DNA of 64,000 bases, from positions 1 to 64,000 of the forward strand of contig CAZNAD010000004.1 of assembly GCA_964571195.1 (NCBI GenBank), read 5' to 3'. Shown piece by piece: positions 55,235 through 62,920 of this stretch. A model generated the notes under the pieces. The model was not told the DNA's origin and ran no database searches. It was given only the letters and a program-made list of their open reading frames with translations. The position numbers and the translations under genes were made by a program. Position 1 is the first letter of the stretch. Each line of letters opens with the position of its first letter. The DNA is from PALSA-1006 sp964571195. GTDB lineage: Bacteria; Pseudomonadota; Gammaproteobacteria; Burkholderiales; Gallionellaceae.

Positions 55235-56083
55235 TTACAACGCCGCCTTCACCGCATCCGCCAACGCCGTCGTCGGCCTGCCGATGAGTTTGCTCAGTTG
55301 TTTGCTCTCATCGAACAGTCCACCTTTGGATACGCCTGTGTCGGAATTCGCCAGCAGTTCGGCGAGGAATTCCGGCAGGCCCGCGCCGAGCAATGCTTTC
55401 TTGTATTCCGCTTCGGGCAGGTTGACGTAGCCGATGGACTTTCCGGTTTGGCGCGATATCTCTGTCGCCAGTTCGGTCAGGGTGTAAGACGTGTCGCCTG
55501 CGAGTTCATAGATTTTCCCCGCCTGATTGTCCGCAGTCAGAACGGCGGCGCCCGCTTCGGCGTAATCGGCACGGGTGGCGGAAGAGATGCGGCCATCACC
55601 CGCGCAGCCGAATACTGCGTTGTGTGCCAGCGCGGCGGGGATGCCTGCGGTGTAGTTTTCGGTGTACCAGCCGTGGCGTAGCAGGGCGAAGGGCACGCCG
55701 GAGGCGCGCAGGTATTCCTCGGTCTCTTTGTGTTCGGCGGCGAGGCCGAGCGGCGAGGTGTCGGCGCGCAATACGCTGGTGTAGGCCAGCAGTTTCACGC
55801 CTGCTTTTTTGGCGGCGTCGATGACGACTTTGTGTTGTTTGCTGCGCTGGCCGACTTCGCTGGAGGAGATGAGCAGTACTTTGTCTGCACCTTGCAGGGC
55901 AACGTTCCAGCTCGACGGCTGGTTGTAGTCGGCTTGGCGGACTTGCACGCCCAAGGCGGCGATATCTTTGGCCTTCTCCACATTGCGCACGGCGGCAACG
56001 AGGTTGGCCGCGGGGAATTTCTTCAGCAAGGCCTTGATGACGAGTTGGCCCAATTGGCCTGTTGCTCCGGTGACGACGATCAT
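55235..56083 (-). CDS. qorB: NmrA-like NAD(P)H:quinone oxidoreductase (QorB/YtfG)
   Basis: 282 residues. A Rossmann start IVVTGATGQLGQLVIKALLK and the ELATEISRQTGKSIGYVNLP segment match QOR2 (YtfG) of E. coli, an NADPH-dependent quinone reductase of the atypical short-chain type. It is divergent from the ytfH-like HxlR gene, the same pair as in E. coli. The intergenic gap holds half of a palindromic repeat. Confidence 0.9.
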   Translation of the reverse strand: MIVVTGATGQLGQLVIKALLKKFPAANLVAAVRNVEKAKDIAALGVQVRQADYNQPSSWNVALQGADKVLLISSSEVGQRSKQHKVVIDAAKKAGVKLLAYTSVLRADTSPLGLAAEHKETEEYLRASGVPFALLRHGWYTENYTAGIPAALAHNAVFGCAGDGRISSATRADYAEAGAAVLTADNQAGKIYELAGDTSYTLTELATEISRQTGKSIGYVNLPEAEYKKALLGAGLPEFLAELLANSDTGVSKGGLFDESKQLSKLIGRPTTALADAVKAAL

Positions 56084-56149
56084 GATGCTTCCTTTCTTTT
56101 TTAGGGTTGTTGATTGGGTAAACGATCAGAACTCAAGCTCCCTGATCGT

Positions 56150-56188
56150 CCCTCACCTCCGTTCCCCCTCTCCCGGAGGGCGAGGGGT
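56150..56188. repeat. Half copy of the purL/mfd palindromic repeat family
   Basis: CCCTCACCTCCGTTCCCCCTCTCCCGGAGGGCGAGGGG carries the left outer arm CCCTCACC and one CCCTCTCCC-hairpin half. The right outer arm is missing. It lies in the divergent qorB/ytfH promoter gap. Confidence 0.7.
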
Positions 56189-56248
56189 ACGGTATGCCGC
56201 TACGCGAATTTCACGCTTCCTGAAGAATATCCTTTACAATAACTTTTC

Positions 56249-56262
56249 GTAAGTACGTACAA
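56249..56262. promoter_or_regulatory. Possible HxlR-type operator
   Basis: A short palindrome GTACGTAC (56253-56260) within CGTAAGTACGTACAAA lies just upstream of the ytfH-like start, in the divergent gap with qorB. HxlR/YtfH-type regulators usually repress their divergent partner from such a site. The -10-like TACAAT (56235-56240) is nearby. Identity is inferred from position only. Confidence 0.35.
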
Positions 56263-56275
56263 AAAGGTAAGTGTC

Positions 56276-56665
56276 ATGCCACAAGTTAATATACGGATGT
56301 CGAAGATCGCCCAACGCCGGGGCGAGGTGTTTTCCACGGCCTGTCCCTCGCGCGAAATTCTTAATCACGTCACCAGCCGCTGGGGCGTGCTGGTGCTGGT
56401 CGCGCTGATGGAGGGGACGCACCGCTTCAGTGATCTACGCCGCAAGATCGGCGGGGTGAGCGAGAAGATGCTGGCGCAGACCTTGCAACAACTAGAGAAG
56501 GACGGTTTTATCGACCGCATCTCCTACCCGGTTGTGCCGCCGCATGTCGAGTATTCGCTGACGCCGTTGGGGGAGGAGATCGGCAGTCAGGTCGATTCGC
56601 TTATCGACTGGATCGAGAGTAATCTGCCGAAGATCATGAAGGCGCAGCAGAAACGCGCGGCTTGA
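56276..56665 (+). CDS. ytfH: HxlR-family transcriptional regulator (YtfH-like)
   Basis: 129 residues with a winged helix-turn-helix: CPSREILNHVTSRWGVLVLV, then ALMEGTHRFSDLRRKIGGVS, EKMLAQTLQQLEKDGFIDR and VPPHVEYSLTPLGEEI match HxlR. The cysteine near residue 23 may be the redox- or electrophile-sensing residue seen in related proteins. It is divergent from qorB and probably controls it. Confidence 0.88.
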   Translation: MPQVNIRMSKIAQRRGEVFSTACPSREILNHVTSRWGVLVLVALMEGTHRFSDLRRKIGGVSEKMLAQTLQQLEKDGFIDRISYPVVPPHVEYSLTPLGEEIGSQVDSLIDWIESNLPKIMKAQQKRAA

Positions 56666-56704
56666 CGATGTTATTGCCAACCCGCCACACGTAGAGGAAC
56701 CGAT

Positions 56705-57316
56705 ATGAATAGCCGCATACGCCAGATCGTCGAGCAGATGAGCCAGTTGGAAGATGAGCTGAATGCCGCGCTCGAAGAGCAGCAGAGCCGTTTGCGTTAT
56801 TCGGTCGAAGGCCGACGTGTGGTGTTCGAGCAAACTATCAGGGAGGCGCACCAGCGCGTCAAGCTGGGGGTGTTCCGCTGGTTCCTCACCGTCCGCCCGC
56901 AGAACTATCTCACCATGCCCGTGATCTACGGTGCCTCCGTGGCACTGGTGCTGTTCGATCTGAGTGTGAGCCTGTATCAGGCGGTGTGTTTTCCGGTTTA
57001 CGGTATCGCGAAGGTGAAGCGCAGCGATTACATCGTGTACGACCACCAGCATCTGGCTTATCTGAATATCATCGAGAAGGTGCATTGCCTGTATTGCTCA
57101 TACGCGGTGGGGATGCTGGCTTACACGCAGGAGATCATCGCGCGCACCGAGCAGTATTTCTGCCCGATCAAGCACGCGCGCAAGGTGCGCAACGCACATT
57201 CGCGCTACGAGCGTTTTCTTGATTACGGCGACGGGGAGGAGTTCCATCGCAAGTTGGAGGAATTCCGCGCTGCGCTGGCGGAAGAGGAGCGTGCCGCCAA
57301 TGCGACCAAATCGTGA
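56705..57316 (+). CDS. Conserved membrane protein, unknown function
   Basis: 203 residues. An N-terminal coiled coil (IVEQMSQLEDELNAALEEQQ) is followed by a hydrophobic segment (MPVIYGASVALVLFDLSVSLYQ) and a cysteine-rich middle: QAVCFPVYGIAK, VHCLYCSYAVG, and QYFCPIKHARK. The CxxC and other cysteines could bind metal. The C-terminus is again charged and helical. I do not recognise the family. It lies downstream of the HxlR gene, 39 bp apart, but no functional link is visible. Confidence 0.6.
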   Translation: MNSRIRQIVEQMSQLEDELNAALEEQQSRLRYSVEGRRVVFEQTIREAHQRVKLGVFRWFLTVRPQNYLTMPVIYGASVALVLFDLSVSLYQAVCFPVYGIAKVKRSDYIVYDHQHLAYLNIIEKVHCLYCSYAVGMLAYTQEIIARTEQYFCPIKHARKVRNAHSRYERFLDYGDGEEFHRKLEEFRAALAEEERAANATKS

Positions 57317-57338
57317 TGGCGGCCTGAATTTCAACGCC

Positions 57339-58292
57339 TCAGCGCGACTTCCGCTGCCACCACTCGCGCTGCTGTTCCTTGTCCATGAACGTCCACGCGA
57401 GGAAACGGCTCTTTTTCTGGCCTTGTGACATCTCGATGGTGCGGTTCTCTTTCGCCTTGGAGTATTTCAGCGTGCGATAGACATGCGGCAGGGTGGCTGA
57501 TTTCGAGATGAGGGTGGTGAACCACAGGCAGTTGTCTTTGCCCGATTCGCTTTCCTCGATCATACGGTTGACGAAGGCTTCCTCGCCGCCGTCGCAGCAC
57601 AGTTCCAAACTCTGCCCGCCGAAGTTCAATACCGGTTTCTTGCGTTTGTCGTTTTCCTTGCCGAGATTCTTCCACTTGCGTTGCGCGCCTTGTCTGGCTT
57701 CGGCCAGCGAGGCGTGGAAGGGCGGGTTGCACAGGACAAGGTCGAAATATTCGTCGGCGTAGGTTACGCCCGAGAATATCTCTTTGGGGGAGGTTTGCAG
57801 GCGTAGTTCGATGGCAGCTCCCAACTGGTTCGCATCCACGATGCGTTGTGCATTCTCTAGCGCCACCTTATCGACCTCTGTGCCGACGAACTGCCAGCCG
57901 TATGCCGCATGGCCGATGAGCGGGTAGATGCAATTCGCACCGGTGCCGATGTCGAGTGCGCACACCGACTTGCCGCGCGGGATGGTATTGCCGTTGCTTG
58001 TGCCCAGCAGGTCGGCGAGATAGTGCAGATAGTCGGCACGACCGGGAATGGGCGGGCACAGATATTGGGCGGGGATGTCCCATTCCTTGATGCCGTAGTC
58101 GCATAACAACAGCGCGCGGTTGAGCGCTTTCACCGCTGCTGGATCGGCGAAATTGATGCTCTCGTTGCCGTATTCGTTGATTGCCACGAACGCGGCCAAC
58201 TCCGGGCTGCTCGTGATGAGCCGGGCAAAGTCGTAACGTTCTCGGTGCAGGTTGCGCGGATGCAGATTGGTTTTTGTTGCGGCTTGGGACAT
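57339..58292 (-). CDS. rlmF: 23S rRNA (adenine1618-N6)-methyltransferase RlmF
   Basis: 317 residues from the ATG at 58292 (SQAATKTNLHPRNLHRERYD); the longer frame start is rejected. HPRNLHRERYDFARL at the start and LDIGTGANCIYPLIGHAAYGW match RlmF, with the catalytic LVLCNPPFHAS (NPPF) motif. It makes m6A1618 in 23S rRNA. The C-terminus AWTFMDKEQQREWW is typical. Confidence 0.92.
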   Translation of the reverse strand: MSQAATKTNLHPRNLHRERYDFARLITSSPELAAFVAINEYGNESINFADPAAVKALNRALLLCDYGIKEWDIPAQYLCPPIPGRADYLHYLADLLGTSNGNTIPRGKSVCALDIGTGANCIYPLIGHAAYGWQFVGTEVDKVALENAQRIVDANQLGAAIELRLQTSPKEIFSGVTYADEYFDLVLCNPPFHASLAEARQGAQRKWKNLGKENDKRKKPVLNFGGQSLELCCDGGEEAFVNRMIEESESGKDNCLWFTTLISKSATLPHVYRTLKYSKAKENRTIEMSQGQKKSRFLAWTFMDKEQQREWWQRKSR

Positions 58293-58404
58293 GGCGCGGT
58301 TCGTTGCTTTAGGATGGCGCGGATTGTAACAAGCGGACCAGTTGCGCATTGCCCTATAATTTCTGGCACGAGTCCCGTCATTTTCCAATTATCGTGATTT
58401 TCGC

Positions 58405-58435
58405 TTGACCCTCACGTAACGTCAGGCCCTAACCT
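58405..58435 (+). promoter_or_regulatory. MerR/TipAS-type promoter and operator
   Basis: A -35 box TTGACC (58405-58410) and a -10-like TAACCT (58430-58435) are 19 bp apart, the long spacer characteristic of MerR-controlled promoters. The spacer contains the near-perfect palindrome CCTCACGTAACGTCAGG. The autogenous MerR gene starts 29 bp downstream, after GAAAGGAGA. Confidence 0.8.
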
Positions 58436-58464
58436 TGCTGCACGTATGAAGAAAGGAGAGACCG

Positions 58465-59493
58465 ATGTTGCTTAAAGTGGGGGAATTGGCCAAACGCTGC
58501 GGCCTGACGGTGCGCACGCTACATCACTATGACGCCATCGGTCTGCTCACGCCTTCTGCGCGTTCCGACAGCGGCTACCGGCTTTACAACCGTAACGACA
58601 TCGCCCGTTTGCACCAGATACAGGCATTGCGGCGTTTCGGTCTGGCCTTGGCCGATATCGGGGCGGTACTGGCAAATCCCGGCTCACACCTCGCGGCCAT
58701 CGTGGATCAGCAGATCCAGATGCTGGAGCGGCAGATCGTGCAAAGTAGCGCATTGCGCGACCGTCTGTCCCAGTTGCAAGGCCAGTTGCAGCGGGGGGAG
58801 GAGCCGGAGCTTGCCGATTGGTTAACGACTCTGGAGATGATGACGATGTACGACAAATACTTTAGCAAGGAAGAGCAAAAAAGCTTCCCGTTATTGAGCA
58901 CGGCGGAAAACACGACCACGGCGGAGTGGGCGGAGCTGGTGCAATCGGTGCGCGAGGCGATGGAGATGAAAGTACCGCCGCAAAGCCCTGGTGCGCAGAC
59001 ATTGGCGAAGCGCTGGATAGCGATGCTGATGCGCGATTCGAAGGGCGATCCGCGCTTGCTGGCCAAGCTGAACAGGATGCACTTCAACGAACCTGCTGTG
59101 CAGGCGCAGACCGGCATCACGCTGGATATGATCGCCTTCGTGCAGCAGGCGTATGCCGAGACGAAATTTGCGATCTACGAGAAATATCTATCGCCCGATG
59201 AGATGGCATTTATGCGCGAGCATTACGTCAGCGGCACCAGCGAATTTCCCGCCTTGGTCGCGGAGGTGTTCCAGCATCTGGAAGACGGCATTGCGCCGGA
59301 CGATCCGAAGATGCGTGAGCTTACTTTGCGCTGGATGGGATTGGTGCGTTCTTATGCGGGCGACGATCCCACGACACAGGCGAAGCTGCGCGAGGTGATG
59401 GCAAAACATCCCGAGCTGCTGGAAGGTTCCGGGATAGATGCGCGTCTGCTCGCTTATGTCCGGCAGGCGATGGCGCATCTGCGACCACACTAG
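58465..59493 (+). CDS. MerR-family regulator with TipAS-like sensing domain
   Basis: 342 residues. The N-terminal MerR winged helix and recognition helix are MLLKVGELAKRCGLTVRTLH, HYDAIGLLTPSARSDSGYRL. After a coiled-coil linker, residues ~125-340 form a TipAS-type helical antibiotic- or drug-binding domain (EMMTMYDKYFSKEEQKSF at its start). Such proteins bend the operator DNA to open a long-spacer promoter on ligand binding; many recognise thiopeptides or other drugs. The promoter just upstream suggests self-regulation. Confidence 0.88.
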   Translation: MLLKVGELAKRCGLTVRTLHHYDAIGLLTPSARSDSGYRLYNRNDIARLHQIQALRRFGLALADIGAVLANPGSHLAAIVDQQIQMLERQIVQSSALRDRLSQLQGQLQRGEEPELADWLTTLEMMTMYDKYFSKEEQKSFPLLSTAENTTTAEWAELVQSVREAMEMKVPPQSPGAQTLAKRWIAMLMRDSKGDPRLLAKLNRMHFNEPAVQAQTGITLDMIAFVQQAYAETKFAIYEKYLSPDEMAFMREHYVSGTSEFPALVAEVFQHLEDGIAPDDPKMRELTLRWMGLVRSYAGDDPTTQAKLREVMAKHPELLEGSGIDARLLAYVRQAMAHLRPH

Positions 59494-59595
59494 CGGGGGC
59501 TGCAACTAAATTTCCGCGACTGGCGGCCTTGCATTAAAATGCGACGCCTTTAAACATCGACTTACCTCGCCAGCGCGGAAACCCTTGCCACAACT

Positions 59596-60429
59596 ATGAA
59601 TCTCATCATCCAAGCATTGCACGATATTCCCGCGAGTCATCTTGACCGTCTGGCCAGCCTTTCGCTGGCCGCACGTGTCGAACAGGTTGGCCCCCATGTC
59701 TACCGTTTGCGCGAGGCACGTCCGCATGACGGTGTGCCGATGTTCTGTTACGAGCATCAGCTCGATTACGGCTTTGTACGCGCGGGGCAACATCTGTCCG
59801 ACTTCGGGCTGGTGGTGATGGATATGGATTCGACGCTCATCAGCATCGAGTGTATCGACGAGATCGCCGATATGCAGGGCATCAAGCCGCAGGTGGCCGA
59901 GATCACCGAGGCGGCGATGCGCGGCGAGATCGATTTTGCCGAGAGTCTGCGCCGCCGGGTGGCCTTGCTCAAAGGCCTAGACGAGAGTGCCTTGCAGCGC
60001 GTGTATGACGAGCGCCTGAAACTGAATCCCGGGGCGGAGCTGATGCTGGCTGAACTGAAGAGACATGGCATCAAGACGCTACTGGTTTCCGGCGGCTTCA
60101 CCTTCTTCACCAAACGGTTGCAGGCCCGTCTGGGGCTGGATTTTGCCCATGCCAACACGCTGGAGATCGTCGATGGCCGGTTGACGGGGCAGGTGCTGGG
60201 CGACATCGTGGATGCTCAGGCCAAGGCGGACTGGCTGATTCATGTCCGCGAGGAACTGGGGCTGCGTCCAGAGCAGGTGATCGCCATGGGTGACGGCGCG
60301 AACGACCTGAAGATGATGGCGCAGGCCGGTATCGGCATTGCTTACCATGCCAAGCCTATCGTGCGTACTCAGGCGACCTTCGCGCTCAATTTCGTGGGGT
60401 TGGACGGGTTGGTGGGGCTGTTCGCGTAG
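59596..60429 (+). CDS. serB: Phosphoserine phosphatase
   Basis: 277 residues. The HAD motif DMDST (Asp76, Asp78, Thr80) in VVMDMDSTLISIECIDEIAD, then LVSGGFTFFTKRLQARLGLD, and GDGANDLKMMAQAGIGIAYH make the assignment secure. It dephosphorylates O-phosphoserine to serine. An N-terminal region of about 70 residues replaces the ACT domains of longer SerB types. A bidirectional terminator follows. Confidence 0.94.
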   Translation: MNLIIQALHDIPASHLDRLASLSLAARVEQVGPHVYRLREARPHDGVPMFCYEHQLDYGFVRAGQHLSDFGLVVMDMDSTLISIECIDEIADMQGIKPQVAEITEAAMRGEIDFAESLRRRVALLKGLDESALQRVYDERLKLNPGAELMLAELKRHGIKTLLVSGGFTFFTKRLQARLGLDFAHANTLEIVDGRLTGQVLGDIVDAQAKADWLIHVREELGLRPEQVIAMGDGANDLKMMAQAGIGIAYHAKPIVRTQATFALNFVGLDGLVGLFA

Positions 60430-60457
60430 CGGCTTGCACGGCACAGTAGCAACAAAT

Positions 60458-60489
60458 AAAAACGGCGACTCGCATGAGTCGCCGTTTTT
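60458..60489. terminator. Bidirectional terminator between serB and the PpiC gene
   Basis: AAAAACGGCGACTC-GCAT-GAGTCGCCGTTTTT forms a 14-bp symmetrical stem with A-runs and T-runs at both ends, so it can act on both strands. Confidence 0.9.
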
Positions 60490-60504
60490 GTGTGGCCGTC
60501 TGCC

Positions 60505-61311
60505 TTATTCGATCTTGGCGTTGGCGCGCAGTGACTTGATGCTTTCCATGATGGACTGTTGCTGGAGGCGTTTCTCCAGAGTCTGGCGCACTTCCTCATA
60601 GGCGGGGATCTTCACGTCGCGCAGGTCTTCCAGTTTGATGACGTGCCAGCCGTATTGGGTCTGTACCGGCGCGCTGGTCTGGCCTTTACCCAACTTGATG
60701 ATGGCTTCGCCGAAAGGTTGTACGAACGCGCCGGGATTGGTCCAGCCCAGTGCGCCGCCTTGTTCTTTGGAGCCGGGATCTTTGGATTTTTCCTTGGCCA
60801 GTTTGTCGAACTTGCCGCCTTTCTTCAGGCTGGCGACGATGGCTTGCGCTTCTTTCTCGCTCTCGACCAGGATGTGTGCCACTTTGTATTCTTTGCGGCC
60901 GGTGACCAGTTTCTTCTGGTTCTCATATTCCTGCTTGATGGTCTCTTCCGAGATCGGATGGGTCTTTACATAGTCCTGTGCAAAAGCGTTGCGCAGGATG
61001 TTCTGTTTGGTGACTTCGATGATCTGGGCGATCTCGGCTTGTTTGTCGAGGCCTTTTTTGGAAGCTTCCTGCGCGATCACTTCGAGGTCGATCAGCTCAT
61101 CGCGGATCTTCTTGCGCAATTCCGGGCTGTCCGGCTGGCCTTGTTGGGCGATGGCCTTGATGTTCATGTCGACGCGTGCCTGCGGGATAGCCACGCCGTT
61201 GACCACGGCGGCGGTGTTGCCTTGCTCGGCGACCTTGTCGGCGGCATTGACCGTGTTGGCGGCGATCGCACCCAGCAGGGCGAGCGCGGCGATATTGGTG
61301 AATTTAATCAT
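60505..61311 (-). CDS. PpiC-type (parvulin) peptidyl-prolyl isomerase, periplasmic
   Basis: 268 residues. A signal peptide (MIKFTNIAALALLGAIAANTVNA) places it in the periplasm. An N-terminal helical part (SurA_N-like, AIAQQGQPDSPELRKKIRDE) precedes the parvulin domain around residues 130-225 (KVAHILVESEKEAQAIVASL, GWTNPGAFVQPFGEAIIKL and the typical GWHVIKLE end). It probably folds outer-membrane or secreted proteins, as SurA/PrsA relatives do. No beta-barrel gene is adjacent. Confidence 0.9.
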   Translation of the reverse strand: MIKFTNIAALALLGAIAANTVNAADKVAEQGNTAAVVNGVAIPQARVDMNIKAIAQQGQPDSPELRKKIRDELIDLEVIAQEASKKGLDKQAEIAQIIEVTKQNILRNAFAQDYVKTHPISEETIKQEYENQKKLVTGRKEYKVAHILVESEKEAQAIVASLKKGGKFDKLAKEKSKDPGSKEQGGALGWTNPGAFVQPFGEAIIKLGKGQTSAPVQTQYGWHVIKLEDLRDVKIPAYEEVRQTLEKRLQQQSIMESIKSLRANAKIE

Positions 61312-61469
61312 GGTGTTTCGTCCTTAGTTAGATGATTGAAGTTGAATTCTTCCGGTATTGGTTCCGGTCAGGTCGCCCGAATGTCCATGCGTCACCCGCA
61401 CGGAACGATCTCTCCAAGCGCCAAATATATCACACGCCACCCGGCGGAGTGTTAAGCCCGCAACCTTGT

Positions 61470-61772
61470 TCAGGCGGGGAATACCCGTTTGAAGGGTTTG
61501 ACGGAGACCTGGGCATACACGCCAGCCGCCACATAGGGGTCGGCATCCGCCCAAGCACGGGCATCGGCCAGACTGGCGAATTCAGCGACGATGAGGCTGC
61601 CACTGAAACCTGCCGTACCGGGATCATTGGCATCCACGGCGGGGAAGGGGCCGGCCAGCAACAGACGTCCTTCATCCTGCAAGGTTTGTAACCGCGCGAG
61701 ATGGGCGGGGCGGGCAGCTTTGCGCCGCTCCAGACTGTCGGGAACATCTTCTCCGATGATGGAATAAAACAT
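61470..61772 (-). CDS. yciI: YciI-like protein
   Basis: 100 residues from the ATG at 61772. MFYSIIGEDVPDSLERRKAA, then RPAHLARLQTLQDEGRLLLAG, and LADARAWADADPYVAAGVYA match the YciI dimeric ferredoxin-like-fold family, whose catalytic His/Asp pair is usually present (RPAHL, DP). The upstream yciB stop overlaps its start as TGATG, coupling them. Confidence 0.92.
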   Translation of the reverse strand: MFYSIIGEDVPDSLERRKAARPAHLARLQTLQDEGRLLLAGPFPAVDANDPGTAGFSGSLIVAEFASLADARAWADADPYVAAGVYAQVSVKPFKRVFPA

Positions 61773-62317
61773 CACTGACCGTCCTTTTTGTCTTCTTCCA
61801 CGTATTTCGACAGCATCGCCGCCTGTAGCAGGATGAACACCAGCATGATGGCGGAGGTGCCGAACAGTTTGAAATTGACCCAGGTGTCGAGTGAGAAGCT
61901 GAACGCGACATACAGATTGAGCAGACCCAATACCGCGAAGAAGCCGCTCCACGCCAGATTGAGGTTATGCCATACCGGATCGGGCAGCGGCATCTTCTCC
62001 TGCAACAGGGCGCGCATCAGGTTCTTGCCGAACAGGGCGTTCGATACCAGCAGGGCAGCGGCGAAGAACCAGTAGAGCACGGTGGGTTTCCATTTGATGA
62101 AGGTCTCGTCGTGCAGCAGCAGGGTCGCGCCGCCGAACACCACGATGATGCCTAGGCTCACCCACAGCATGGTATCCACCTTGCCGTGGCGATACTTGAC
62201 CCAGGCGACCTGCACGAAGGTCGCAATGATGGCCGCGGCCGTCGCGGCATACACGCCGAACGCCTTGAAGATGACGAAGAACAGGATGACGGGGAATAGG
62301 TCGAACAGGATTTTCAT
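61772..62317 (-). CDS. yciB: Intracellular septation protein A (YciB/IspZ)
   Basis: 181 residues, five membrane helices. MKILFDLFPVILFFVIFKAF, DETFIKWKPTVLYWFFAAAL and DTWVNFKLFGTSAIMLVFIL are characteristic. YciB in E. coli links envelope synthesis and cell division. It overlaps the yciI start by one base, and the pair is widely conserved. Confidence 0.94.
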   Translation of the reverse strand: MKILFDLFPVILFFVIFKAFGVYAATAAAIIATFVQVAWVKYRHGKVDTMLWVSLGIIVVFGGATLLLHDETFIKWKPTVLYWFFAAALLVSNALFGKNLMRALLQEKMPLPDPVWHNLNLAWSGFFAVLGLLNLYVAFSFSLDTWVNFKLFGTSAIMLVFILLQAAMLSKYVEEDKKDGQ

Positions 62318-62349
62318 AAGCAGTTTGTCGTTTCGGGGTAGGCGCAGGG

Positions 62350-62748
62350 TTAGCTGCGATCAAGTGCGAGAGAGGCGGAGTTGATGCAATATCGCAGGCC
62401 GGTGGGATGCGGGCCGTCCTGGAACACGTGACCCAGATGGGCGTCGCACTTGGCGCAGCAGACTTCGACACGATCCATGCCGAGCGGGTCTTCTTCCTTG
62501 TAGACGACAGCCTCTTCGCTGACCGGCTGCCAGAAGCTGGGCCAGCCTGTGCCGGATTCGTATTTCGTCTCCGAATCGAACAATGCTTCGCCGCAACAGA
62601 CGCAGCGGTAGATGCCGATGTCGGTGCAGTCCCAGTATTCACCGGAGAACGCCAGTTCAGTGCCGCATTCGCGGCAGATCTCGAACTGATCCGGCGTGAG
62701 CTCCTCGCGCCATTCGGCATTGGTTTTTTCTTGCGGGTGTTTTGTCAT
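62350..62748 (-). CDS. msrB: Peptide-methionine (R)-S-oxide reductase MsrB
   Basis: 132 residues. Two CxxC zinc pairs (CRECG, and CCAKCDAH region) and the catalytic RYCINS motif in GLRYCINSASL are present, together with the conserved GWPSFWQP and HVFQDGPHPTG. It reduces the R-form of methionine sulfoxide. It has the same strand as yciB, 32 bp downstream of its own 3' neighbour; no signal peptide is seen. Confidence 0.95.
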   Translation of the reverse strand: MTKHPQEKTNAEWREELTPDQFEICRECGTELAFSGEYWDCTDIGIYRCVCCGEALFDSETKYESGTGWPSFWQPVSEEAVVYKEEDPLGMDRVEVCCAKCDAHLGHVFQDGPHPTGLRYCINSASLALDRS

Positions 62749-62819
62749 GGTTAAAAACTTTTACCACATAACCAGCGACTTGTCCGCTTGCGGGCTTAGT
62801 CGAATGGCTAGTTGTTTCA

Positions 62820-62912
62820 TCAGAGACACCGAGACACAGAGGATGCACAGAGAAAAACAAAATCACTTCTTTGGTTTTGACTTTCTCCGTGTCTCTGTGT
62901 CTCTGTGGTGAA
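62820..62912. repeat. Inverted array of GAGACAC-type repeat units
   Basis: Left half CAGAGACACCGAGACACAGAGG and right half CTCCGTGTCTCTGTGTCTCTGTGGTGA carry the same roughly 8-bp unit (GAGACACx) in opposite orientation around an AT-rich spacer. The halves could pair as a long hairpin between msrB and phoH. The same unit is common in related genomes, as far as I recall. Confidence 0.75.
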
Positions 62913-62920
62913 TTGCATTT

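Noticed and set aside
62696..62911. 71-codon + frame across the GAGACAC inverted repeat
   Set aside because: Consists of msrB antisense and repeat sequence.
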